NCBI RefSeq assembly: GCF_016864375.1
Contig: NZ_CP069356.1
Span: forward strand, 930,001 to 994,000
Origin: Microvirga sp. VF16
Lineage (GTDB): Bacteria; Pseudomonadota; Alphaproteobacteria; Rhizobiales; Beijerinckiaceae
Reading direction: 5' to 3'
DNA: 64,000 nt
A model generated the notes under the pieces. It did not search any database and was not told where the DNA came from. It saw only the letters and a list, made by a program, of their open reading frames with translations. A program made the translations under genes and the position numbers. Below, one piece after another: positions 8,214 to 16,922 of the stretch (positions are counted from its first letter, which is position 1; the number at the start of each line of letters is the position of its first letter).

Positions 8214-8405
8214 ACTATAGCGACGCGAACGAATGGAGAAGATCAATGTCGGAGCTGTCATCACTCCCGAACCGGCGCGAGGTCCCGGCTGCCTCGGCTG
8301 CCGCAGGTGCGTTGCATATGCTTCCCGCCGGCGCAGCTAGTCGCTCGTTGGGTATTGCGGCACCGGCTATGACTGGCGGAAGGCGGAAGCGAAGCTGAAC
8401 GCCTT
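8214..8405 (+). pseudogene. Epoxide hydrolase remnant (second copy, internal deletion)
   Basis: From the ATG at 8246 the frame gives MSELSSLPNRREVPAAS and AGALHMLPAG, aligning with the intact hydrolase start MSQQTSLPNQPNPVAAS. The leader before the ATG is also conserved (GAATGGAGAA-ATCAATG in both). After about 30 codons the sequence jumps to YDWRKAEAKLNA in another frame, matching YDWRKIESRLNS at about residue 90 of the intact protein, and then similarity ends. An internal deletion, a frameshift and loss of the catalytic domain make it non-functional. Confidence 0.75.
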
Positions 8406-8491
8406 AGCGGACGCTCCAAGCGCTGCGCCCATCGGGGCTGGGGCCGGCCTGAGCCCGCAGTATCAAGACGCCCAAACCGTAGGAGCGAAAC

Positions 8492-9178
8492 ATGAGCGAT
8501 ACTCAGGCCCTCAGAGAAACCACAACCCAGACCCCAGGAGCGCGAACAGTCGACCTGAAGCTTGAGGTCGTCGTCATCCCGGTTGCGGACGTCGATCACG
8601 CCAAAAGCTTTTACAGCAACCTCGGTTGGAGGCTCGACGCTGACTTCGCCGCCGGTGATGACTGGCGCGTGATTCAGTTCACGCCACCGGGCTCCGGGTG
8701 CTCGGTCATCTTCGGCAAGAACGTGACCGCGGCGGCCCCTGGCTCCGCCCAGGGACTGTACCTCATCGTCTCCGACATTCAGGCCGCGCGCGATGAACTG
8801 CTCCGACGTGGCGTCGAGGTCGGCGAGGTGTTCCACGCCGGCGACGAGCATTCTGGTACGGACGAGCCGTACCTGTTCGGGCGGGTCCGTGTGAGCGGCC
8901 GGGACCCCGAAAACCGCACCTACCGCACGTATACCTCGTTCAGCGACCCGGACGGCAACGGCTGGCTGTTACAGGAGGTTATCGAGCGCCTGCCCGGACG
9001 CGTGGACACGGACGGCGCGACCTTTACCTCGTCGGCAGACCTCGCGACGGCGCTCCGGCGTGCAGCGGCCGCGCACGGTGAGCACGAGAAGCGGATTGGC
9101 CACCATGATGAGGGCTGGCCGGACTGGTACGCCGAGTACATGGTCGCGCGGCAGACCGGCCAGCCGCTGCCGACGTGA
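8492..9178 (+). CDS. VOC-family (glyoxalase-type) protein
   Basis: 228 residues from an ATG preceded by AGGAG. Residues about 22-165 form a vicinal-oxygen-chelate domain: LKLEVVVIPVADVDHAKSFY, GWRLDADFAAGDDWRVIQFT, SCSVIFGK-type strand, LYLIVSDIQAARDELLRRGVEV, and FSDPDGNGWLLQEV with the metal-ligand Glu position. The C-terminal 60 residues add a helical tail ending in DWYAEYMVARQTG, a form common in actinobacterial and proteobacterial glyoxalase-like proteins. The substrate is unknown; glutathione or small electrophile conjugates are possible. Probably cytosolic. Confidence 0.88.
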   Translation: MSDTQALRETTTQTPGARTVDLKLEVVVIPVADVDHAKSFYSNLGWRLDADFAAGDDWRVIQFTPPGSGCSVIFGKNVTAAAPGSAQGLYLIVSDIQAARDELLRRGVEVGEVFHAGDEHSGTDEPYLFGRVRVSGRDPENRTYRTYTSFSDPDGNGWLLQEVIERLPGRVDTDGATFTSSADLATALRRAAAAHGEHEKRIGHHDEGWPDWYAEYMVARQTGQPLPT

Positions 9179-9275
9179 GCAGCGGTCCCGGCGGTCTAAG
9201 ATTTCGTTTTGGAAAGAGGCCAGCCGGGGAACACCGCAGTGATCCTCGGCCAGTGCCCATCGTGGAGCCCGTACC

Positions 9276-10655
9276 ATGACCCAAGTCTTCGACGCCATCG
9301 TCATCGGGGCCGGACAGGCAGGCCCATCCCTGGCCGGGCGCCTGACCGCTGCAGGAATGCGGGTCGCGCTCATCGAACGCAAGCTCTTCGGCGGCACCTG
9401 CGTCAACACCGGCTGCATGCCGACCAAGACGCTGGTTGCCAGCGCCTACGCGGCCCATCTTGCCCGCCGAAGCGCCGAGTACGGGATCGCAAGCGAGGGT
9501 CCGGTCAGCATCGACATGAAACGGGTAAAGGCCCGGGCCGATACCGTCTCAACGAATGCTCGCCGGAACATCGAGGCGTGGCTGCGCGGTATGGACGGCC
9601 TGACAGTCATCGAAGGGCACGCCCGGTTTGAAGGCCCGGATGTCGTCCAGGTGGGCGAGAGCCTGCTGAAGGCTCCTCGCATTTTCATCAATGTCGGCGG
9701 CCGCGCAAGCGTGCCCGACATGCCGGGCGTCAGCACAGTCGACTATCTCACCAACACCTCGATCCTCAAGCTCGATACCATTCCACGGCACCTAGTCGTC
9801 GTCGGCGGAAGTTATATCGGGCTTGAATTTGCCCAGATGTATCGGCGTTTCGGCGCCGAGGTCACGGTGGTCGAGATGATGCCGCGACTGATTGCCCGCG
9901 AGGACGAGGACGTGTCCGAAGCGGTCCGCGAGATCCTGACCGAGGAGGGAATCACGGTGCGCACCAGCGTCACCTGCATCGGGTTCGAGCCTCACGCGGA
10001 CGGTGTAGCGACCAGCGTCGACTGCACATCCGGGGCACCCGTCGTGGTCGGTTCGCATGTGCTGCTGGCGGTGGGGCGCCGGTCCAACACGGACGATCTC
10101 GGTCTCGACAATGCTGGAGTCGCGGTCGATGCCCGGGGCTACATTGAGGTGGATGACAGCCTCGCCACCACTGTCCCCGGCATCTGGGCCCTGGGCGATT
10201 GCAACGGGCGTGGGGCCTTCACCCACACCGCCTACAACGATTACGAGATCGTCGCCGCCAATCTTCTTGACGGTGCCAGCCGCCGGGTCAGCGAGCGTGT
10301 GCCCGGTTATGCGCTCTACATTGATCCACCGCTGGGGCGAGTCGGCATGACCGAGACCGAAGCGCTCAGGTCAGGCCGGAAGGTGCTGATGTCCAAGCGC
10401 CCGATGACGCGGGTCGGGCGCGCCATCGAGAGAGGCGAGACCAAGGGCTTCATCAAGATCGTCGCCGATGCGGACACGAAGCAGATCCTCGGCACTGCCG
10501 TTCTCGGCGTGACCGGCGATGAGGTCGTCCACAGCGTCCTCAATATGATGAATGCCGGAGCAGCCTATCCGACACTGCAATGGGCGGTGCCGGTCCACCC
10601 CACCGTCTCCGAGCTGATACCGACCGTGCTCGGCGATCTCAAGCCTCTGAATTGA
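9276..10655 (+). CDS. FAD-dependent pyridine nucleotide-disulfide oxidoreductase
   Basis: 459 residues in the mercuric reductase/dihydrolipoamide dehydrogenase family. FAD motif GAGQAGPSLA (about 11), redox pair in GGTCVNTGCMPTK (Cys about 41 and 46), NAD(P) motif VVGGSYIGLEFA (about 172), second FAD motif GIWALGDCNGRGAFTH, and a dimerisation domain ending in VHPTVSELIPTVL, which holds the His of the catalytic His-Glu pair. It lacks a heavy-metal-associated N-terminal domain and the C-terminal Cys pair of MerA, so a mercury role is unlikely; the electron acceptor is unknown. GGAG precedes the start. It lies about 100 nt after the VOC gene and may be co-transcribed with it. Confidence 0.9.
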   Translation: MTQVFDAIVIGAGQAGPSLAGRLTAAGMRVALIERKLFGGTCVNTGCMPTKTLVASAYAAHLARRSAEYGIASEGPVSIDMKRVKARADTVSTNARRNIEAWLRGMDGLTVIEGHARFEGPDVVQVGESLLKAPRIFINVGGRASVPDMPGVSTVDYLTNTSILKLDTIPRHLVVVGGSYIGLEFAQMYRRFGAEVTVVEMMPRLIAREDEDVSEAVREILTEEGITVRTSVTCIGFEPHADGVATSVDCTSGAPVVVGSHVLLAVGRRSNTDDLGLDNAGVAVDARGYIEVDDSLATTVPGIWALGDCNGRGAFTHTAYNDYEIVAANLLDGASRRVSERVPGYALYIDPPLGRVGMTETEALRSGRKVLMSKRPMTRVGRAIERGETKGFIKIVADADTKQILGTAVLGVTGDEVVHSVLNMMNAGAAYPTLQWAVPVHPTVSELIPTVLGDLKPLN

Positions 10656-10840
10656 GGCTGCCGCTCCCGAGGACGAGGGTATTGTGCATGACCGGCTCGT
10701 TCGCAAGCTGATGCCCTAAAAGCCGTTCCGTGCGTACCGTCGAAGTTCCAAGGCATGACAAGTGCTCCCGGGGGTCGCTCGGCAGATCAGGGCCGAAAAA
10801 CAAAGCGGACTAACCCACGAGTGGCCCGCTCAGGGTAGCC
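10656..10840. other. Intergenic, no gene seen
   Basis: About 185 nt between convergent genes. Nothing recognisable. Confidence 0.4.
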
Positions 10841-11082
10841 TCAGATTTTGAGGGGTCTCTTGGCTTGGTCGAGAAGTCTCTCCGACTCGGGGTGATTATC
10901 CGCCTCGTGCACTTCCCCGCCTCTTGTGCGCAGATCCAAACCTGTTGCCTTCCAGAGGCCGAGAGTTGCGCCGTCCGCAGGGCATTATCGATGGCAGCCA
11001 TGTCTCGAGGGCGGCGGCGCGCAAAAGCTGGTCCTGCAGCAGCAAGGCTGAGGACCAGAGCTAGGTTGATTATGAGAAGCAT
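10841..11082 (-). pseudogene. Small exported helical protein, probably frameshifted
   Basis: From the ATG at 11082: a clear signal peptide (MLLIINLALVLSLAAAGPAFA), then DMAAIDNALRTAQLSASGRQQV. The uninterrupted frame runs to 10810 with a basic, low-complexity end. Shifting by one base near a G4 run (10915-10918) instead gives EVHEADNHPESERLLDQAKR ending at 10841, which continues the amphipathic helical pattern seen in small exported proteins of Hyphomicrobiales. I infer one frameshift; sequencing error is equally possible. Function unknown. Confidence 0.4.
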
Positions 11083-11147
11083 GGTCCGTTTATTCAGTTC
11101 ATCTCCTACATTCCGCGGCCTGACACGCTCATGGAACGGAGCTGGCT

Positions 11148-11561
11148 CTAACCTAAGGCTTCGAGAAGCTTCAGTTCGACCGGTCCTGCTGTCAGCGCTT
11201 CAATGTCCATGGCCCACTGCTTCACGTATGGGGCTGCTTTATGGGCTTCGAGCGCCGCGGCACTCTCGAAGATCTCATAAAACACAAAAAGCCCGGGCTC
11301 TTCTAGACCCCGGTGAACCTGGCAGAGGAGATTTCCTGCCTCCTGTCGCACCTTTGGGACCAGAACCTCAGTAGCCCGAGCGAGTTCAGCCTCTTTGCCG
11401 CCGCGTGCCCGAACAAATGCAACGACGGTAACGGCTCCCTTCGGGAGCGCCACAGTTTGAACGGCATGGGCTGCTGTGGGCGCAGAAAGCGCGGCGGCTG
11501 CGGCAGCCAGTCCGAGCTTTGCGACCAGACTGCGCCGATCTATGTGTAGATTGTCTTTCAT
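11148..11561 (-). CDS. Exported antibiotic biosynthesis monooxygenase (ABM) domain protein
   Basis: The ATG at 11561 follows a strong AAAGGAGGTTCC site and gives 137 residues. The N-terminus has twin arginines (HIDRRSLVAKLGLAAAAAAL) and ends in SAPTAAHA, a Tat-type signal for export. The mature part is a single ABM ferredoxin-like domain: VTVVAFVRARGGKEAELARA, GNLLCQVHRGLEEPGLFVFY, EIFESAAALEAHKAAPYVKQ. ABM domains act as cofactor-free quinol/anthrone monooxygenases or bind small aromatics. A periplasmic copy fits the electrophile and quinone theme of the window, but its substrate is unknown. Confidence 0.85.
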   Translation of the reverse strand: MKDNLHIDRRSLVAKLGLAAAAAALSAPTAAHAVQTVALPKGAVTVVAFVRARGGKEAELARATEVLVPKVRQEAGNLLCQVHRGLEEPGLFVFYEIFESAAALEAHKAAPYVKQWAMDIEALTAGPVELKLLEALG

Positions 11562-11780
11562 GGAACCTCCTTTGGATCCAGGCGCAGACTGACGCAACTC
11601 CTTACCACCACGACCAATTGTCGATGTCTGCCTCGTTGATGACGTTCGCATAGTCTTTCTCCAACTTCCGGCGCGTGGATGCGCCTGGGATAGGGTTCAG
11701 TGATCGGTCTGGGAAGTGACGATCTGTATTTGACGTAACTGCGCCGCGCTTTCATGTCGGATACGGATGGCCACCACCCA

Positions 11781-12272
11781 TCAGGACGCGGCCGCCTCTA
11801 GCGCCGATTGCAAATCTTGATCAAGCTGGCGCGCAACTCCATCGACGTGATCGTCACCGAACTGGCCGAAAACAGAAGTCGGGCGGTCATACTCAAACGC
11901 GACGAGTCCATCGCTGTCTTCATGAAGGAGGATGCGAATGGGCGCATAGAGAGCTGCAGAGATTTGATGCCGGGTCATCTTGGATGCCGTGAGTGGGTTA
12001 CCAATATCATATTGCACCGCTCGGCGCTGAAGACCGGCTAACCTCAGCAATGCGCCATGATCTCGAAAGCCGAAGATCGAGAGCGTCGGCAAAGCCTCTG
12101 CCTCTTGCAAGGCCCGCGCGCTCTCACCGTCCCGCAAGAGCGTTAGAATCCCTTCATCAAGCCGCGGAAGCAGCGCCTCCAGCTTCGTTCTGACGATATC
12201 GAACGAGTTGCTGGACCGGATCGTGACGTGCTCGACGGAAATCGTTTGCTTGACGTATGTTTGATTTGTCAT
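11781..12272 (-). CDS. DUF302 family protein
   Basis: 163 residues. It carries the DUF302 pattern: a beta strand with an amphipathic helix (SSNSFDIVRTKLEALLPRLD), LSIFGFRDHGALLRLAG, then YDIGNPLTASKMTRHQISAA and YAPIRILLHEDSDGLVAFEY, ending in a basic/acidic helix with QLDQDLQSALEAAA. No signal peptide or membrane span is seen. DUF302 proteins have no settled function. Same strand as the ABM gene downstream and the amidase upstream, with gaps of 80-200 nt. Confidence 0.85.
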   Translation of the reverse strand: MTNQTYVKQTISVEHVTIRSSNSFDIVRTKLEALLPRLDEGILTLLRDGESARALQEAEALPTLSIFGFRDHGALLRLAGLQRRAVQYDIGNPLTASKMTRHQISAALYAPIRILLHEDSDGLVAFEYDRPTSVFGQFGDDHVDGVARQLDQDLQSALEAAAS

Positions 12273-12355
12273 TCTCGTAATCTTTCCAACTCAGTGCTGT
12301 GACGTGTAGGCTGTTGTTCATCCAGCCCACTATAGGTGTGTCTTGCGCCGGTTCT

Positions 12356-13813
12356 TCAGACCGGTGATGACAGTGCGCCAACGGCAGCTTCCACACGACG
12401 TGCAAGGTCGAGGAGGCGCCTGTCACGACCGTGCGTGCCGTCGATCTCAAGCCCTATCGGCAGGCCATTTTCGGACAGACCCGTAGGAATGCTGATGCCC
12501 GGCAAACCCGCTGCGCTCGTAGGGATGGTGTGCCTGGCCAGAGCCAAATCGCTGACCTCCTGACCCGCGATTAAGAACTTCGACTGATGCTCGATCAACG
12601 GCGCTGTGCGGGGAGTCGTTGGAAAGAGAAGCGCCTCCGCCCCGCTGCGAGAAAATGCTTCATGGAAGCGGCGCCGGATTTCGGAGCGATCGGCAGACAG
12701 CGCTGCCTCATATGTGTCTGTAGAAATAAACCCAGTCCCACTTGGCAGAACGACGTGCGCCCACGCTTCTTTTAGCCCAGGTTTAAGTCCATTATAGATT
12801 TCGTCGAATGTAGCTGGAACGTTGTTGCGACGAAGGAAATCCGAGAGCGCTTCCATCGTTTCATGGAAAAAGATGTTCCACGTCGCCGTCTCGGCGCGCG
12901 CGGAAAAGCCTTCCCCGAGATCGACCTCGACGACCTCGGCACCAGCGTCGCGTAGGCGCCGGACCGTGTCTTTGAAATGCGTCTTGATGTCAGGCTCGAC
13001 TAGATCAAGATATTGCCGGGGCGCATAGGCGAACCTGACGCCCTTCAGGTCGGATCGATCGGAGGGTGAGGTCGCTTCATCCTTCGTGACGATTTGATCG
13101 ATCAGCGCGCAGTCGTCAACGTTGCGGGCAAGGACGCCTGTTGTATCGAGGGTATGGGAGATCGGAGCGACCCCATTGCGTGGCCACCGTCCCGTCGTCG
13201 GCTTGAAGCCAACCACACCACAGAGTGACGCGGGCACTCGGATCGAACCGACGGTATCGCCCCCTAAGGCCGCGGGTACGATCCGAGCCGCGACAGATGC
13301 GCCAGACCCGCTGGAGGAACCTCCAGAGATATGATCACGGTTGTGTGGGTTTTTCACCTGACCATACGGGCTGTTGTTGCCGGTCAAGCCATAGGACAAC
13401 TCAACGAGGTTGTTTTTGCCAAAGACGATGCCACCAGCATCCTTGATCGCGCCAACGACGTCGGCATCCTCGTTCGGTACGAAGTCTTTCAGGTTCCGCA
13501 CTCCAAGCGTCGTGCGGAGGCCCTGAGTTAGATAGCTGTCCTTGACTGCCAACGGAACGCCCAGAAGGGGACCAGTGGAACCAGCGGCGCGAGCCTTGTC
13601 CGCGTCTCTGGCCGCAGCCAGCACAGCGGCTTCATCTATCGTGATGAAGGCATTCAGATCGGAGTGCGTTCGGGCTCGCTGGAGGAGCGCAGCGGTATAT
13701 GACTCTGACGAGACGTCGCCATTGCGAATGGCGGCAGCCGCTGCGCCGACGCCAAGCCGTGCGAGCGCGTCCGCTTCCGACGCTTTTCTAATGGATACTT
13801 CGTTCGTTTGCAT
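12356..13813 (-). CDS. Amidase-signature hydrolase (indoleacetamide/mandelamide hydrolase type)
   Basis: 485 residues of the amidase signature family, which hydrolyse amides to acids and ammonia through a Ser-cisSer-Lys triad. The triad is visible: K91 in GVPLAVKDSYLT, S166 in ISGGSSSGSGAS and S190 in GGDTVGSIRVPA. The C-terminal region (HTIPTSAAGLPGISIPTGLS, GLPIGLEIDG) is complete. Overall pattern and length are closest to indoleacetamide and mandelamide hydrolases, but the substrate cannot be assigned from sequence. It lacks a signal peptide. It may form a loose operon with the downstream DUF302 gene. Confidence 0.9.
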   Translation of the reverse strand: MQTNEVSIRKASEADALARLGVGAAAAAIRNGDVSSESYTAALLQRARTHSDLNAFITIDEAAVLAAARDADKARAAGSTGPLLGVPLAVKDSYLTQGLRTTLGVRNLKDFVPNEDADVVGAIKDAGGIVFGKNNLVELSYGLTGNNSPYGQVKNPHNRDHISGGSSSGSGASVAARIVPAALGGDTVGSIRVPASLCGVVGFKPTTGRWPRNGVAPISHTLDTTGVLARNVDDCALIDQIVTKDEATSPSDRSDLKGVRFAYAPRQYLDLVEPDIKTHFKDTVRRLRDAGAEVVEVDLGEGFSARAETATWNIFFHETMEALSDFLRRNNVPATFDEIYNGLKPGLKEAWAHVVLPSGTGFISTDTYEAALSADRSEIRRRFHEAFSRSGAEALLFPTTPRTAPLIEHQSKFLIAGQEVSDLALARHTIPTSAAGLPGISIPTGLSENGLPIGLEIDGTHGRDRRLLDLARRVEAAVGALSSPV

Positions 13814-14013
13814 GAAAACCTCACTTTAGCTTGGGACGATCAACGTGAGTTGTCTGTCCCGTCGTTACAGTTGCGCTGCCATAGTGGACCTGTTGCACTA
13901 TGATCATCAGATGGACTTACGAGCATAATGTCATAGGGCCGGCGTGAGAGTTCGGGTTTCACGCCAAGCTCGTTTTGAGTCGGTCGGACTGTCATACAGA
14001 GCCTTCGCGATCC

Positions 14014-14478
14014 TCAGTGCTTGTGAGAAGCCGCAGTGTCCGGGATGGTGAACGTGTGAGTCACCTCCTGGCCCGGGATGACGTTGTGGCCGGCGTCGAC
14101 CAACTGGATCTTCACCTTGTGCGGGCCCGGGGGAAAATTGGCTATATCGACAGTGTTGTTGTCGCTCGCATCTGCCCACCACCACGGCAGGTCGTCGACG
14201 ATAACGTGCAGATGCCCGATGCGTGGCGATGCGCCGAGGGCGCCTTTCCCGAACACCGGTACGATGCGCAGGTTTTCCACCCGATACTGGGCCCAGTAGA
14301 CGCCGATGGCCAGCCCCTCGGGAAGTGGGGCGTCCACGATCAGCTTGGGGGCGGGCTCGTTCTCGATGGCGACATATGGCGAGGGGCCACGGATCTCTCT
14401 CGCACTCTGAGCGAAGGCGCCCGTGGTGAGAACGGTAGCGGCAGCGGCCGCGGCAAGGGTCTTGATGAGCTTAGTCAT
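14014..14478 (-). CDS. DUF6130 family exported protein
   Basis: The ATG at 14478 gives 154 residues beginning MTKLIKTLAAAAAATVLTTG and cleaved after AFA. The mature domain (APLPEGLAIGVYWAQYRVEN, RIGHLHVIVDDLPWWWADAS, PPGPHKVKIQLVDAGHNVIP, EVTHTFTIP) matches DUF6130, a periplasmic all-beta family of unknown role. The His-rich end (AASHKH) and the GHLHVIVDD motif could bind metal; this is speculation. Divergent from a LysR gene 370 nt away. Confidence 0.85.
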   Translation of the reverse strand: MTKLIKTLAAAAAATVLTTGAFAQSAREIRGPSPYVAIENEPAPKLIVDAPLPEGLAIGVYWAQYRVENLRIVPVFGKGALGASPRIGHLHVIVDDLPWWWADASDNNTVDIANFPPGPHKVKIQLVDAGHNVIPGQEVTHTFTIPDTAASHKH

Positions 14479-14848
14479 TACAGTCTTTCCTTTCGTTAAG
14501 AAAGCCATTGGCCTCATGCGATGGCTTTGATGGGCGAGAAGATGAGGGAAATCGGAGGGAGACTGAATATCCCGGTTTCGGGAGACACTCTTTCACCTTG
14601 TGAGCGAATGGCCCTCTGGTACAGGCGTTCTGCAAGGAGGCAGGACAGCTTTGACCCTGCCTCATCATGTGCGGACGCACAGGCAAAGCCGGGACAACTC
14701 TCTTCCAATCAGATCCTGTATGGGGATGAGCAGAGCCCATCCCGGGGCGAAGCGGCGAGGACGACAGGAATTGCCGGAACGCGAGTGAATAGCTATGATT
14801 TGGCGGCCATTACTCCTCCGGCCGGAAGAATAAGGGGAGGACGAAGAC
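14479..14848. other. Divergent promoter region, no gene seen
   Basis: About 370 nt between DUF6130 and the LysR gene. It must hold promoters for both genes, but I cannot mark boxes with confidence. Confidence 0.45.
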
Positions 14849-15769
14849 GTGGACCGCCTCGATGCCATGAAAGTCTTCGTCGCGGCGCTCGACGAAGGCA
14901 GCCTCGCCGGCGCCGGCCGCAAGCTTCGCCGCTCGCCGGCCGCTGTCAGCCGCGCCATCGCCTTCCTGGAGAAGCATGTCGGCGCCGAACTCCTTCACCG
15001 CACGACGCGATCGATCAAGCTCAGCGAAGCAGGGGAACGCTACGCGGCCGCCTGCCGGCGCGTGCTCATCGATCTCGAGGAGGCCGACATCACGGCGGCC
15101 GGGGAGCGCTCGGCGCCGCGCGGCACGCTGACCGTGACCGCCCCGGTCTTTGCCGGTGAGACTGTGTTGGGCCCGATCCTCGACGCCTTCCTGGATGCCT
15201 ACCCGGCCGTGTCGGTGCGTCTGTACCTGCTGGATCGGTTTGTAAATCTCATCGATGAGGGCATCGATGTTGCCCTGCGCATCGGGCACCTTGCCGACTC
15301 GAGCTTGGTGGCGACCCGTGTCGGCGAGGTGCGCCGGGTCGTTACGGCGTCGCCGCGCTACCTTGCGCAGAATCCCCGCATTGTAGAACCGGCGGACCTT
15401 GCCAAGCATCAGATCATCACATTTGCAGATCTTGGGATCGACTCCTGGAGCTTTCCCCCGCTGGACGGATCATCTGCTCCCCGCACGGTGCATTTTACAC
15501 CGCGGCTTATCGTCAACAGCATCTGGGGAGCCATAGTCGCTGCTGTCAGCGGCCGAGGCGTGACGCGCGTGCTCTCTTATCACGTCCCACAACAGGTGCG
15601 CGAAGGGTCATTGGCGATTGTTCTCAAGGACCATGAGCTGCCGCCTACGCCCGTGCACTTGATTTCGCCGAACGGGCGTCTCTCCGTGCCAAAAGTTCGC
15701 GTATTTTTCGACTTGGCTCTACCGCGGTTCCGCAGTCACTTCGCGACTGCGAGCCGCGACACCGAGTAA
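14849..15769 (+). CDS. LysR-family transcriptional regulator
   Basis: 306 residues from a GTG with GGGGAGG nine nt upstream. The N-terminal helix-turn-helix is MKVFVAALDEGSLAGAGRKL and SPAAVSRAIAFLEKHVGAEL, followed by LLHRTTRSIKLSEAGERYAA. The effector domain has the pattern GTLTVTAPVFAGETVLGPIL, LLDRFVNLIDEGIDVALRIG and VNSIWGAIVAAVSGRGVTRV. It belongs to the large proteobacterial group with the RTTRS wing. It is divergent from the DUF6130 gene, the likeliest target. Confidence 0.93.
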   Translation: MDRLDAMKVFVAALDEGSLAGAGRKLRRSPAAVSRAIAFLEKHVGAELLHRTTRSIKLSEAGERYAAACRRVLIDLEEADITAAGERSAPRGTLTVTAPVFAGETVLGPILDAFLDAYPAVSVRLYLLDRFVNLIDEGIDVALRIGHLADSSLVATRVGEVRRVVTASPRYLAQNPRIVEPADLAKHQIITFADLGIDSWSFPPLDGSSAPRTVHFTPRLIVNSIWGAIVAAVSGRGVTRVLSYHVPQQVREGSLAIVLKDHELPPTPVHLISPNGRLSVPKVRVFFDLALPRFRSHFATASRDTE

Positions 15770-16140
15770 GTACGCGAGAGCCTGTCACTCGCTCATCGAC
15801 CGCATTAATGATGGGCCCTTAGAGGGCTGTTGGCACAGTCGGTAAATACTTGCGCATCGTGCGGACCCAGAGGACCGCTCCGAACGATGCGTCGCTTGAG
15901 GGATTGAGCAACCAAGCAAGCTGGGCCGAAGCCGATCTTTCGCCTTCGGCCATCACTCGGTCAAAGCAGCAATCCAACGCCCTCCCCTCTCCGCATTCAA
16001 CCACGAAACGAAAGAGTGTCTCTCGTTTAGCGGCTATTCGCACCCGCATCGGACGAGACTAATTATGTCCCCAACAATGCAGCATGACCCAACTCAACGG
16101 GCAGCAGCACCACGATTAGCAAGAACCAAGGGTTCCCATC
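15770..16140. other. Intergenic, no convincing gene
   Basis: About 370 nt. Overlapping short frames on both strands (about 70 codons each) lack homology or good ribosome sites. The last 60 nt hold the SDR leader. Confidence 0.4.
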
Positions 16141-16851
16141 ATGGGCATCGACAGAAAAGTAGCAATCATCACAGATGCATCGAAAGGCATCGGTGCCGCT
16201 CTCGTCAACGGATATCTCGATCGCAACTACCGAGTGATCGCAACGGCGCGGTCCGTTAGGCCGTCGAGCAACCCCGACGTTCTCGTCATCTCCGGCGACA
16301 TCGGTGACCGGAAGACGGCGGAGCAGGCGATCGCCGAAGGTGTATCGCGCTTTGGGCGCATCGACACGCTCGTCAACAATGCCGGCATCTCCATCGCCAA
16401 GCCGTTCACCGAGTATACCGAGGCCGACTTCACCGCTGTCCTGCGAACCAACACCGCCGGCTTCTTCCACATTACCCAGCTTGCTCTGGCCGAAATGGAG
16501 AAGCAGGGCAGTGGCCATATCGTGCAGATCACAATCAGCCTCGTCGACCACGCGGTCGACGGCGTACCTTCCGTGCTCGCGTCGCTGACGAAGGGTGGCC
16601 TCAACGCGGCAACCAAGTCACTCGCTATCGAATACGCCAAGCACGGTATCCGGGTGAATGCCGTCTCGCCCGGCATCATCAAGTTGTCGATGCACCCGGT
16701 TGAGACCCACGCAGCCTTCGGGGCTTTTCACCCGGTCGGGCACATGGGCGAGGTTTCCGACATCGTCGAGGCAGTCCTCTACCTCGAGACGGCCGGCTTT
16801 GTGACCGGCGAGATCCTCCACGTCGGCGGCGGCCAGAGCGCCGGCCATTGA
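16141..16851 (+). CDS. SDR-fold oxidoreductase lacking the catalytic tyrosine
   Basis: 236 residues with a Rossmann fold: a nucleotide motif VAIITDASKGIGAAL (TGxxxGIG altered to TDASKGIG), VLVISGDIGDR, LVNNAGISIAKPF and NAVSPGIIKLSMH. In place of YxxxK it has VLASLTKGGLNAATKSLA, so Lys is kept but the Tyr position is Ala; the usual Ser strand is also changed (ITISLVDHAVDG). A group of SDR proteins with this same motif is widespread, so it is probably a divergent functional subgroup, not a decayed gene. Reaction unknown. It is followed 70 nt later by a second, canonical SDR. Confidence 0.87.
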   Translation: MGIDRKVAIITDASKGIGAALVNGYLDRNYRVIATARSVRPSSNPDVLVISGDIGDRKTAEQAIAEGVSRFGRIDTLVNNAGISIAKPFTEYTEADFTAVLRTNTAGFFHITQLALAEMEKQGSGHIVQITISLVDHAVDGVPSVLASLTKGGLNAATKSLAIEYAKHGIRVNAVSPGIIKLSMHPVETHAAFGAFHPVGHMGEVSDIVEAVLYLETAGFVTGEILHVGGGQSAGH

Positions 16852-16922
16852 ATTCCAACTGATGGCCAACCTCGGCCGTGAGCATCCACGGTCTTTAGAA
16901 CCTTGAGAATGAGGAGACACAG

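Noticed and set aside
9276..10655. Reading the flavin oxidoreductase as mercuric reductase with a mer operon
   Set aside because: No N-terminal HMA domain, no C-terminal Cys pair and no merR, merT or merP nearby.
14521..14848. Possible small gene in the DUF6130-LysR gap
   Set aside because: Open frames lack a ribosome site and recognisable sequence, and run into the LysR coding region in the wrong frame.
15819..16062. Two overlapping 70-codon frames on opposite strands
   Set aside because: No start signal or family; cannot tell either from chance.
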